5,063 nucleotides of DNA. It comes from Candidatus Woesearchaeota archaeon (GTDB lineage: Archaea > Nanobdellota > Nanobdellia > Woesearchaeales > UBA10216). The stretch is taken from positions 1 through 5,063 of the forward strand of contig JACPBT010000016.1 in NCBI GenBank assembly GCA_016180145.1, read 5' to 3'. The notes under the pieces were generated by a model. The model saw only the letters and a list, made by a program, of their open reading frames with translations, made no database searches and had not been told where the DNA came from. Numbering within the stretch: the stretch's first letter is position 1; each line of letters opens with the position of its first letter. A program made the position numbers and the translations under genes. Below, piece by piece: positions 1 to 4,790 of this stretch.

Positions 1-101
1 CTGCTGCTTGAAGAAGGCGCTTTGGAATGCTTGGCAGCAACATGCTGCTCCATGCTCTCAGCAGTCTCAAAATCCTTACCGCAGTCATTGCAAGAAACCA
101 T
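1..101 (-). CDS. C2H2 zinc-finger protein, N-terminal part (cut by window edge)
   Basis: The first 33 codons are visible, read leftward to the window edge. They contain a classical C2H2 finger: C4-x2-C7, 12 residues, H20-x4-H25, with F11 in the usual hydrophobic position and the AKH ending typical of single-finger archaeal proteins. After the finger a Ser-rich linker starts (APSSSS). Zinc binding is well supported. The role is unknown, because what follows the finger (a membrane segment, a second domain) lies outside the window. The ATG at 101 is chosen because it sits about 27 nt from the centre of a TATA box and has no Shine-Dalgarno, as expected of a leaderless archaeal mRNA. An in-frame ATG at 125 would add eight residues (three Cys in a row) but lies inside the TATA box. 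Having its own promoter, it is probably not part of the seven-gene operon upstream. Confidence 0.75.
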   Translation of the reverse strand, partial: MVSCNDCGKDFETAESMEQHVAAKHSKAPSSSS

Positions 102-104
102 CAC

Positions 105-110
105 AAAAAA
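105..110 (-). terminator. oligo-T tract, possible operon terminator
   Basis: The minus strand carries six T in a row 31 nt past the stop codon of the last operon gene. Archaeal polymerase can stop at such T tracts without a hairpin. It lies upstream of the expected start of the zinc-finger mRNA, so it could separate the two units. One short T run is weak evidence. Confidence 0.3.
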
Positions 111-124
111 GGCGCAACAGCACA

Positions 125-132
125 TTAATATA
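125..132 (-). promoter_or_regulatory. TATA box for the zinc-finger gene
   Basis: The minus strand reads TATATTAA, preceded by a BRE-like AGCAAAC (from 139). Its centre is about 27 nt upstream of the ATG at 101, the archaeal TATA-to-start spacing, so the transcript would begin on or next to the start codon. Confidence 0.55.
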
Positions 133-140
133 GTTTGCTG

Positions 141-536
141 TTATGGAACACCCCACACAAACTCCCTCACAGCAGCGTCAGGAACGTCAAGAACAACAAT
201 CCTCAAAGGAAAAACAACATCATCAATCCTGAATTCAAGCACGCCTTCTGCATGATGCCCTGACAAGAATGGCGAGTTAAAGGGCTTTACCTCTTTACCA
301 TCCATGTAAAGAGTGACCTGCTCATGAAGATTAATTGCAGAAAGCTCAACACTGTGGGTGTCAAGTGTGTAACCCACACTCAGGAGTCCATTACCATAGC
401 TTTCAGGCAGCAAACCCACACTAACAGCCCCTGAACTCACTTTCTCCCCAAGAGGCAGCACGCCCTCAATATTGCCCTTAGTCGTGCATCCAAAAACAAA
501 CAATAAGAGCAAAACAAAAACAGTCATGTTACGCAT
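141..536 (-). CDS. small exported lipoprotein with DTHS and GHH motifs, function unknown
   Basis: This 131-residue protein is the last gene of the operon. The N-terminus is a lipoprotein signal: R2, a hydrophobic run at about 5-16, then VFGC with C17 as the lipid-attachment cysteine, so it should sit on the outer face of the membrane. The rest looks all-beta, with alternating hydrophobics. Two motifs stand out: YTLDTHSVEL (57-66) and SGHHAEGVLEF (92-102), with H61, H94 and H95 as possible metal ligands. I recall similar DTHS...GHH proteins beside metal-handling genes but cannot name the family. The ATG at 536 overlaps the previous gene by 8 nt and gives the positive n-region. An ATG at 527, better spaced from AGGAT, would remove R2 but keep the lipobox. 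Function is inferred from context only. Confidence 0.75.
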   Translation of the reverse strand: MRNMTVFVLLLLFVFGCTTKGNIEGVLPLGEKVSSGAVSVGLLPESYGNGLLSVGYTLDTHSVELSAINLHEQVTLYMDGKEVKPFNSPFLSGHHAEGVLEFRIDDVVFPLRIVVLDVPDAAVREFVWGVP

Positions 537-978
537 CCTTAACCACCCTGCAACTTTTCACTTTCCCAAGCGTGCGAAGCATTACAGCAATTCCAAGAAG
601 GCTGGAAACCAAACCAACTGAAAGAAAAACCACCTGATAACGCACCAGAAAAAGGCTGAAAGCAGACAGCCCGATAAAAGGCAGGACATCAACCAAATGA
701 TGGACACAGCATGCAGCCATTGAAACAGACGACACACTGCCAGAAGCGGCAACAGAGGCAGCGCCTCCAACACCAGTCTTAACAACTTCTCTTATGCGAA
801 AGAAAAGCCCAACCTGAACGCCAAAGCCAACAGACAAGGAAACCATCCATGGCCAAAGCCGTATAAACTCAGAAACAGCATGCTCTTTTGAATTAAGAGC
901 AGAAACAAGAATAAAATATGCAGACAGTAGGGCAGCGCAAGCGGCAACGCCAATAAAAACAGGCTTAATGCGGGACAT
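529..978 (-). CDS. four-TM membrane protein with CCxHH motif, function unknown
   Basis: This 149-residue integral membrane protein has hydrophobic segments at about 8-28, 41-62, 85-110 and 113-136. The third begins with SMAACCVHHLVDVLPFIGLS: C90, C91, H93, H94 and D97 form a dense potential metal-binding cluster at a membrane boundary, and the following LPFIGLS and LVRYQ segments look conserved. Paired cysteines at a helix also occur in MerT-type mercury transporters, but that is analogy, not homology. A metal carrier or a membrane partner of the exported proteins is plausible. Start: ATG 978 is preferred, with GTGAT 4 nt upstream and GGGA further back. A GTG at 987, sharing a base with the previous stop codon, would add three residues (MIV) with poor spacing. 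The gene follows the helical protein by 8 nt and overlaps the next gene. Confidence 0.75.
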   Translation of the reverse strand: MSRIKPVFIGVAACAALLSAYFILVSALNSKEHAVSEFIRLWPWMVSLSVGFGVQVGLFFRIREVVKTGVGGAASVAASGSVSSVSMAACCVHHLVDVLPFIGLSAFSLFLVRYQVVFLSVGLVSSLLGIAVMLRTLGKVKSCRVVKDA

Positions 979-986
979 AACAATCA

Positions 987-1484
987 CTACTCCCTGCAGC
1001 AGTTAACAATTTTACTGATTATGGCAGAAAAACCGCTCCTGCCAAAGCCATCCTGAACTTTCCCATCCTTAACCTTAATCTCACTCTTACCGAGCATGTC
1101 AAGGTTAACGGCAAAAAAAAGCGAATACAGCTCAAACGCAGCCTTAAAGCAAAACTCCGCCTCCTTGGAATTTTTACCGGAAAGCTCCTTTGTGCCAACC
1201 TCAATAAGGCGCATGCTCGCAGCAAGCAAATGCTTGCTGATGCACCACTCCTCACCTTTAGGGTTAACAACAATCTTTCCGAGAAGCCTCTTCCTCAACT
1301 GCCTGACAGAATCAAGCATATCAAGATACTTTGAATTGCCGGTCTTCATCGCAGTAAAATAAGAATGCTCCTCAAGACTGATAAGATTCATAAGAGCAAT
1401 ACTCAAATCCTCATCCCTTGAAAGGTCAACGCCAGTGCGCATCTCCTCAACCTTCCCCAGCCAGCGCTTAACATCATCATCCAT
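987..1484 (-). CDS. conserved soluble helical protein, function unknown
   Basis: This 165-residue protein has no signal peptide or membrane segment, so it is the only clearly cytoplasmic product of the seven-gene operon. It reads as a helical bundle. The best candidates for conserved stretches are SLEEHSYFTAMKTGNSKY (36-53) with EEH and the K47-T48-G49 turn, RQLRKRLLG (61-69), and EEWCISKHLLAASMRLIEVG (78-97) with W80, C81 and H85. The C-terminus ends NCCRE with C162 and C163. I recall comparable EEH...MKTG proteins in uncultivated archaea but know no function. A cytoplasmic scaffold, chaperone or metal-binding partner are only guesses. Start: ATG 1484 is chosen because AGGTGA lies 5 nt upstream. 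An ATG at 1490 overlapping the previous stop (TGATG) would add MQ, but the Shine-Dalgarno would then overlap the start codon. Confidence 0.75.
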   Translation of the reverse strand: MDDDVKRWLGKVEEMRTGVDLSRDEDLSIALMNLISLEEHSYFTAMKTGNSKYLDMLDSVRQLRKRLLGKIVVNPKGEEWCISKHLLAASMRLIEVGTKELSGKNSKEAEFCFKAAFELYSLFFAVNLDMLGKSEIKVKDGKVQDGFGRSGFSAIISKIVNCCRE

Positions 1485-1489
1485 TTGCA

Positions 1490-1495
1490 TCACCT
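1490..1495 (-). promoter_or_regulatory. Shine-Dalgarno AGGTGA deciding a start
   Basis: AGGTGA on the minus strand is complementary to the usual 3' end of 16S rRNA. It overlaps the stop codon of the HCPLC membrane protein and ends 5 nt before ATG 1484, which favours that start over ATG 1490. Confidence 0.6.
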
Positions 1496-2023
1496 GACAT
1501 AGAAAAACAACAGCGCGCCTAAAGCAGCAAGCGCAAGCAAAGTCACAATAACACCCTGAAACGGCACAAGCACCCTACCATTAACCTTCTTTATTGCAAC
1601 ATGAAGCCAGAAAGCTGAAAGAGTGGTAATGCCGCCAAGAATGCTGCCAAACAAAATCTTATCAACAAAATAAACCCGGTTAAGAAGCGAGCCATAACCC
1701 CCAAACCACAGCACAGGCACATACAGCTTATCGCCAATAATGCCCATAAGAGGAATGACAGTCAGAAAAAAAGAAGCGCCAACAATCAACGGCAACTGAA
1801 AACGAATGTAACTCTTTTTTATCTTCCTGCCAACCCACAAGCCGGTAGAAACACCAAAAGCCCCAACAAAAACCCCAATGATGCTTGCATCCAACCCGAA
1901 ATAACCAGCAGAAACAGCAGCAGCGCCAATACCGGCAGTGCAAAGCGGGCAGTGCGCAAAAACAGAGCCTGCTGACAAAAGAAACAGCAACACGCCGCAC
2001 AGAACGATGAAACGCTTTTTCAT
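1490..2023 (-). CDS. polytopic membrane protein with exposed HCPLC motif, function unknown
   Basis: This 177-residue membrane protein starts with KKR and a hydrophobic segment at 5-22 that ends SVFA-HC, resembling a cleavable signal or a first helix. Immediately after comes HCPLCTAGIGAAAVSAGY (24-41) with H24, C25 and C28, a CxxC pair just outside the membrane that could bind metal or haem or act as a redox pair. Further segments lie at about 43-64, 75-96, 124-144 and 152-175, joined by basic loops (GRKIKK, IKKVNGR). I recall other prokaryotic membrane proteins with CPLCT after the signal but cannot assign a function. The ATG follows the previous stop by 1 nt, with TGAGG (2031-2035) 7 nt upstream. 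Its place between the DUF411 lipoprotein and the CCxHH protein suggests a membrane role in the same process. Confidence 0.78.
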   Translation of the reverse strand: MKKRFIVLCGVLLFLLSAGSVFAHCPLCTAGIGAAAVSAGYFGLDASIIGVFVGAFGVSTGLWVGRKIKKSYIRFQLPLIVGASFFLTVIPLMGIIGDKLYVPVLWFGGYGSLLNRVYFVDKILFGSILGGITTLSAFWLHVAIKKVNGRVLVPFQGVIVTLLALAALGALLFFYVR

Positions 2024-2024
2024 C

Positions 2025-2792
2025 TCAAATCCTCACAAACTCAGAAGGGATACCATTCTTTATGCCATAAACTATGAAATTGCCGCTCCTGGCGCCAGTC
2101 ATTCCAGGCGCGCCCATAGGCATACCCGGAAGGGCAATCCCGTCCACATCAGGATGCTCAGCAAGCAGCTTTGAAACTGCCTCTATTGGAACATGGCCTT
2201 CCACAAAATAATCATCAACAATCAGAGTGTGGCAACTCTGCATGTTATCAGGTATACCATGCTTCCTCTTAACCTGAACCATATCATTCAGGTTAACACG
2301 CTCAACCTCAAAACCCTTTCTCTCAAGGTAAGCACCATACTCAGAACAGCACCCGCAGGAAGCAGACTTCATTAAAGTAACCTTCCTGCCCGAAGGCGGA
2401 CTGGCACCTATAGCGTCCATTGCGTCAAATGCATTTTTGCCCCCCACAAGATTGAATACCTTTTTGTAACCCATCGCACTGAGAGTCTTTGCAGCCTCAG
2501 CACTCATGCTGCCGCTCCTGCAATAAACTGCAACAGGAGTCTCAAAATCAGCAGGAAGCTTATCTGAATTACCGGCAATCACATCATACGGAATAAAAGC
2601 ATCAGTGCCATTAATATGCCCCTGCTCAGGAACATGGACATCAATCAAGAAAACATCCTTATCAGCAACAAGCTTTGCAAACTCCGCAGGCCCAAGATTG
2701 ACAACACCGCTACTATCGCTGGCACCGGGGGATTTGGCGCACCCTGCAACAACAAAAACCGCAATAGCCAGCAACAAAAACAGAAATCTCAC
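2025..2792 (-). CDS. lipoprotein fusing a rhodanese domain to a DUF411 (CopG-like) metal-binding domain
   Basis: This 255-residue protein begins at a GTG. It has a lipoprotein signal (R2, hydrophobic 3-15, VVAGC with C18), so both domains face outside. Residues 33-128 are a rhodanese domain: FLIDVHVPEQGHINGTDAFI (48-67) is the DVR-type strand, and CRSGSMSA (91-98) is the active-site loop with catalytic C91. Such domains carry sulfane sulfur as a Cys persulfide. Residues 136-233 are DUF411, the family of the copper-resistance protein CopG: SCGCCSEY (145-152), SCHTLIVDDYFVEGHVP (186-202), and GIALPGMPMGAPGM (218-231). The Cys, His and Met residues there are the expected metal ligands. The GTG at 2792 lies 1 nt after the preceding stop and 7 nt after GGGGGT. 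Upstream in-frame ATGs at 2885, 2858 and 2855 would overlap the neighbour by 60-90 nt and bury the signal peptide. Whether both domains serve one reaction is inference. Confidence 0.9.
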   Translation of the reverse strand: MRFLFLLLAIAVFVVAGCAKSPGASDSSGVVNLGPAEFAKLVADKDVFLIDVHVPEQGHINGTDAFIPYDVIAGNSDKLPADFETPVAVYCRSGSMSAEAAKTLSAMGYKKVFNLVGGKNAFDAMDAIGASPPSGRKVTLMKSASCGCCSEYGAYLERKGFEVERVNLNDMVQVKRKHGIPDNMQSCHTLIVDDYFVEGHVPIEAVSKLLAEHPDVDGIALPGMPMGAPGMTGARSGNFIVYGIKNGIPSEFVRI

Positions 2793-2793
2793 C

Positions 2794-3117
2794 TCAACAA
2801 CCCCCAACCATTGACGGAGCGCTGCTTTCAGATGGGTGATGCGATGCCATGTCATCATCCTGCGCAGGAGAAACGGCAGAGCCACCTAAAGAATTACCGC
2901 CACCTGCTTTCTTTATATCAGCTATCTGAAACGCCTGAACAACAGAAACAAGCAAAAGCAGCGCAATAAGGACAATAAAGCCATACTCCAAAAGATGCGA
3001 CTTACCGCTTACGCAGCACTCCTGCCCTTTCACACCTTCTGAGCCTGCAACTCCCTTATGCTGCACATGACTGCCAGCTGCCTGCTTCATACAACAATCT
3101 TCCTTTTTGCTTTCCAT
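2794..3117 (-). CDS. small single-TM protein with two CC pairs and a C-terminal SMVGGC, function unknown
   Basis: This 107-residue protein has a polar N-terminal half carrying C8-C9 and C34-C35 plus H17, H20 and H41. One membrane helix follows (about 45-64), then VQAFQI. The outer tail is Gly/Ser-rich and ends HHPSESSAPSMVGGC with a terminal cysteine (C107). The topology is probably N-in, because KK follows only weakly while the N-terminal side is Lys-rich; this is uncertain. The clustered cysteines suggest soft-metal or thiol chemistry on one or both faces of the membrane. The TM-VQxFQ linker and the SMVGGC end are shared with the preceding gene product. Start: ATG 3117 is 2 nt after the previous stop and 8 nt after GGAGGT. 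TTG codons at 3126 and 3123 are possible but worse placed. No known family recognised. Confidence 0.75.
   Translation of the reverse strand: MESKKEDCCMKQAAGSHVQHKGVAGSEGVKGQECCVSGKSHLLEYGFIVLIALLLLVSVVQAFQIADIKKAGGGNSLGGSAVSPAQDDDMASHHPSESSAPSMVGGC
2800..2805 (-). promoter_or_regulatory. Shine-Dalgarno GGGGGT for the GTG start
   Basis: It sits inside the last codons of the upstream gene, encoding its final Gly-Gly, and ends 7 nt before GTG 2792. It supports the non-ATG start of the rhodanese-DUF411 gene and the translational coupling of the pair. Confidence 0.55.
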
Positions 3118-3119
3118 TT

Positions 3120-3776
3120 TCAACAACCTCCAACCATACTGCCACTGCCTGCACCCTTCTCCGCACCCCTATACTTATTGGATGCAAGGTTGATGTAATT
3201 AAGCTCAACACCCTGACCGGCAAGGACTTCAGCCTTCTTAGCAATCTGAGCAGGGAAAAACAGGGTTTTCCACCTGCCAAGCTCTTCCAAAATCGCATCA
3301 TCAGAGAACTCGCTGCCATGCTTAGTGATAAGATACTTCGCAAGCCCCCTCATAGCATAGCTGTGCGCACACCCGCAAGCAGGCTCTCCATTCTCAAAAA
3401 TGATAGAGGCAGCGCCGCAGCAATACTCACAGGAGATGCGCGACACCACAGCAATGTAACGCTTAAGCTCTGCACCTGAAAGCTGAATGTCAATATCAAG
3501 CCTGCCAAGCCTGCTTATCGTGGCATCAGCCAATGCAGCATCAGAAACGCTAATAGAATCAAAACTGACACCAAGCTCCTTACCATAAACAGCCGGAACC
3601 CCCTTAGGAATGACATCTATCCTGCCGGAGTATGAAGAAGAAGCGCCAACAGAACCAGCAGAAACACTATCAACAGCGCCTAACTGAAATATCTGAACCG
3701 AATTAAACAGCAAAACAGCCAGCGCAACAGCCGCCAGCAGCAACGCCGCTTTCCAACTCCCATACTTCAAATCCAT
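3120..3776 (-). CDS. membrane-anchored exported protein with CxxCC and CGCAH motifs, function unknown
   Basis: This 218-residue protein is the first gene of the seven-gene operon. A single N-terminal membrane helix (about 10-26) leads into VQIFQL and a Ser/Gly-rich linker, so the main domain should lie outside the cell. Two cysteine motifs form its core: SCEYCCGAASIIF (115-127; C116, C119, C120) and GEPACGCAHSYAMRGLAKYL (130-149; C134, C136, H138). A helical region with GRWKTLFFP (167-175) follows. The end is GSGSMVGGC, with a terminal C218. The PACGCAH segment recalls PCYCGC-type lipoproteins of Gram-positive bacteria, but only that short stretch is similar. The cysteines could bind a metal cluster or act as thiol relays. 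The ATG has GGAGG 9 nt upstream and a TATA box at the expected distance. I recall related proteins in uncultivated archaea but know no function. Confidence 0.82.
   Translation of the reverse strand: MDLKYGSWKAALLLAAVALAVLLFNSVQIFQLGAVDSVSAGSVGASSSYSGRIDVIPKGVPAVYGKELGVSFDSISVSDAALADATISRLGRLDIDIQLSGAELKRYIAVVSRISCEYCCGAASIIFENGEPACGCAHSYAMRGLAKYLITKHGSEFSDDAILEELGRWKTLFFPAQIAKKAEVLAGQGVELNYINLASNKYRGAEKGAGSGSMVGGC
3126..3131 (-). promoter_or_regulatory. Shine-Dalgarno GGAGGT encoded within a C-terminal GG
   Basis: GGAGGT encodes the last two glycines of the CxxCC/CGCAH protein and lies 8 nt before ATG 3117. The same arrangement recurs at the next junction, so the similar gene ends may partly reflect selection for ribosome binding. 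Confidence 0.6.
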
Positions 3777-3785
3777 AACAAACCG

Positions 3786-3790
3786 CCTCC
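3786..3790 (-). promoter_or_regulatory. Shine-Dalgarno GGAGG of the first operon gene
   Basis: GGAGG ends 9 nt before ATG 3776. With a predicted transcript start near 3808, this gives a leader of about 32 nt, unlike the leaderless regulator unit. Confidence 0.6.
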
Positions 3791-3815
3791 ATAAACACCA
3801 ATTGCAGAAAGAAAA

Positions 3816-3855
3816 CCTGAAACACCTTAATTAAATAACCCTGAAACCAGTTTCA
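3816..3855. repeat. GAAAC/GTTTC repeats around the operon promoter, candidate operator
   Basis: On the plus strand CCTGAAAC occurs at 3816-3823 and again at 3840-3847, exactly 24 bp apart and on either side of the TATA box. The second copy belongs to a perfect 14-bp inverted repeat at 3842-3855 (TGAAAC-CA-GTTTCA), which overlaps the stop codon of the membrane winged-helix gene and the BRE region. This placement suits a repressor or activator site. The binding protein is unknown; the two regulators just upstream are the obvious candidates. Confidence 0.4.
3827..3838 (-). promoter_or_regulatory. TATA box of the seven-gene operon
   Basis: The minus strand reads TTATTTAATTAA in the only sizeable gap on the leftward strand between 4768 and 141. 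Counting about 26 nt from the box centre puts the transcript start near 3808. Read-through from the regulator genes could also supply transcripts. Confidence 0.55.
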
Positions 3856-4350
3856 CTTCAACAGAATAATATTAGTCATGCCCCTCCTGCGCCTCTCAAC
3901 AAGCCCCCTGGACTCCAGCCTGTCAAGAACACGAGTCACCTTAACCTTACTCCAACCAGTTTCCTTAATCATATCAGACTGATACTTTGAACCGCTCCCC
4001 GCTTTTATCAACCCGTAAACAACACGCTCCTCATCACCTAACTTAGACTCATCAACCACACGGGCTTCAGCAACCCCTTCAGGGGATTCTTTATGCTTTC
4101 TGACAAAAGACAGGTATGCCCCAAAACTGCATATCACCGCAGCAAAAACAAAAGCAGCGCTTATGAACCATGAAACATTGCTGCTGTGCGCAGGGCAGCT
4201 TTTCATATCCAAGGCATTGCGATTGGTAAGCTCACAAAGATAAGCACTCTGCCTGTCAACATCAGCCTTCACAACAACAAGAGACACAATAAGAAGCAGA
4301 GAAAAAGCCACCAATCCATAACCCAACAAACGCGAGCCGCCAACTGCCAT
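3853..4350 (-). CDS. membrane-associated winged-helix regulator (COG2512-like) with two-cysteine outer loop
   Basis: This 165-residue protein has two membrane helices (about 9-27 and 61-83) joined by a loop of some 33 residues, then a basic RKHK and a C-terminal winged helix (about 105-165). The winged helix carries GSGSKYQSDMIKETGWSK (118-135) as the first helices, VKVTRVLDRLESRGLVER (136-153) as recognition helix and wing lead-in, and RRRGMTNIILL as the wing. This matches archaeal membrane-associated regulators of the COG2512 type. The loop, predicted outside, holds C39 and C52 followed by PAH, suiting a metal- or redox-sensing hairpin. The ATG at 4350 starts 1 nt after the PadR-type stop codon. 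A longer reading from ATG 4410 would overlap that gene by 59 nt and is less likely. It probably controls the downstream operon, reporting on the cell exterior; this is inference. Confidence 0.8.
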   Translation of the reverse strand: MAVGGSRLLGYGLVAFSLLLIVSLVVVKADVDRQSAYLCELTNRNALDMKSCPAHSSNVSWFISAAFVFAAVICSFGAYLSFVRKHKESPEGVAEARVVDESKLGDEERVVYGLIKAGSGSKYQSDMIKETGWSKVKVTRVLDRLESRGLVERRRRGMTNIILLK

Positions 4351-4351
4351 T

Positions 4352-4768
4352 TCAGTCACGCCTATAAGCCAAGGCGCACCTCCTGCAACAAAAAATAAGC
4401 TCCTCACCATTCACCAATTTTTTGCACCAGCCACTGACAAGCTTACAGCTACAATGCGCGCACACCCTAACCTTACCGGAAAAGCTTACATCAACAAGCT
4501 CTGCAAAACCATTCTCAATACCCCGCGCAACCTTAAGACCGGAAGCAGTCAGCCGATACTCCTTCCTGTCACGCTTCCCTGAACTGCTAAGCGCTATCAG
4601 GCGATTCCTTCTCAGAACATTAAGAAAAGGATAAACATTACCAGCGCTGACACGCCTTCCAACAATCGCAGAAATCAACTTCAGAAGCTCATAGCCATGC
4701 ATGGGGCGCTTCCTAAGAAGAAGAACAGAATAAACCTTCACAAGACTATTAAGCTTAACCCCTGCCAT
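4352..4768 (-). CDS. PadR-type transcriptional regulator with C-terminal TRASH-like metal-binding domain
   Basis: This 138-residue protein has residues 8-85 forming a PadR-type winged helix: RPMHGYELLKLI (21-32) is the HGYE helix, RRVSAGNVYPFLNVLRRNRL (38-57) matches the VSxGxxYPxLxxLxxxGLI recognition region, and RKEYRLTASG (68-77) is the wing. Residues 103-138 are Cys-rich: C103, C106, C108, C115, C127, C128, C131. The spacing C106-x20-C127-x3-C131, with FCC before the last helix, fits the TRASH treble-clef pattern used for metal sensing in archaea. It therefore likely binds DNA and a soft metal such as copper, mercury or zinc. The start at ATG 4768 is 26-27 nt from the TATA centre, indicating a leaderless mRNA. 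The ATG at 4792 lies within the TATA box itself. Targets are probably its own divergent promoter and the downstream operon. Confidence 0.82.
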   Translation of the reverse strand: MAGVKLNSLVKVYSVLLLRKRPMHGYELLKLISAIVGRRVSAGNVYPFLNVLRRNRLIALSSSGKRDRKEYRLTASGLKVARGIENGFAELVDVSFSGKVRVCAHCSCKLVSGWCKKLVNGEELIFCCRRCALAYRRD

Positions 4769-4779
4769 CAAGAAAAAGG

Positions 4780-4790
4780 GTTTCCGAAAC
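4780..4790. repeat. 11-bp palindrome GTTTCCGAAAC beside the divergent promoter
   Basis: GTTTC-C-GAAAC is a perfect inverted repeat around one base, directly next to the shared TATA box. It overlaps the BRE position for rightward transcription and lies just downstream of the TATA box for leftward transcription. Its half site GTTTC also occurs around the operon promoter (3816-3855), so a common regulator is possible. An 11-bp palindrome can arise by chance. Confidence 0.4.

Noticed and set aside
22..255. Plus-strand open frame of 77 codons
   Set aside because: It runs antisense across the end of the DTHS/GHH lipoprotein, the promoter gap and the zinc-finger gene. It has no recognisable domain, low-complexity Thr/Ser-rich content and no promoter.
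1096..1362. Plus-strand open frame of 88 codons
   Set aside because: It is antisense to the helical protein, which has convincing coding features, coupling and a Shine-Dalgarno. This frame has none.
1938..2174. Plus-strand open frame of 78 codons
   Set aside because: It crosses the junction of two well-supported minus-strand genes and shows no motif or start signal.
2616..2969. Plus-strand open frame of 117 codons
   Set aside because: It is antisense to the rhodanese-DUF411 gene and the small CC protein. The product is Gln/Lys/Asn-rich without domains, which follows from the C/A-rich composition of this strand.
3056..3343. Minus-strand open frame of 95 codons in another frame of the CxxCC/CGCAH gene
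   Set aside because: It lies mostly inside a longer, well-supported gene and lacks its own start signals. Arg/Leu-rich content is typical of a frame-shifted shadow.
4351..4410. Longer N-terminus (20 extra residues) for the membrane winged-helix protein
   Set aside because: It would overlap the PadR-type gene by 59 nt, while ATG 4350 follows that stop codon by 1 nt and keeps both membrane helices.
4186..4634. Plus-strand open frames of 70 codons each (4186-4398 and 4422-4634)
   Set aside because: They are shadows of the two regulator genes, with no domain, promoter or Shine-Dalgarno.
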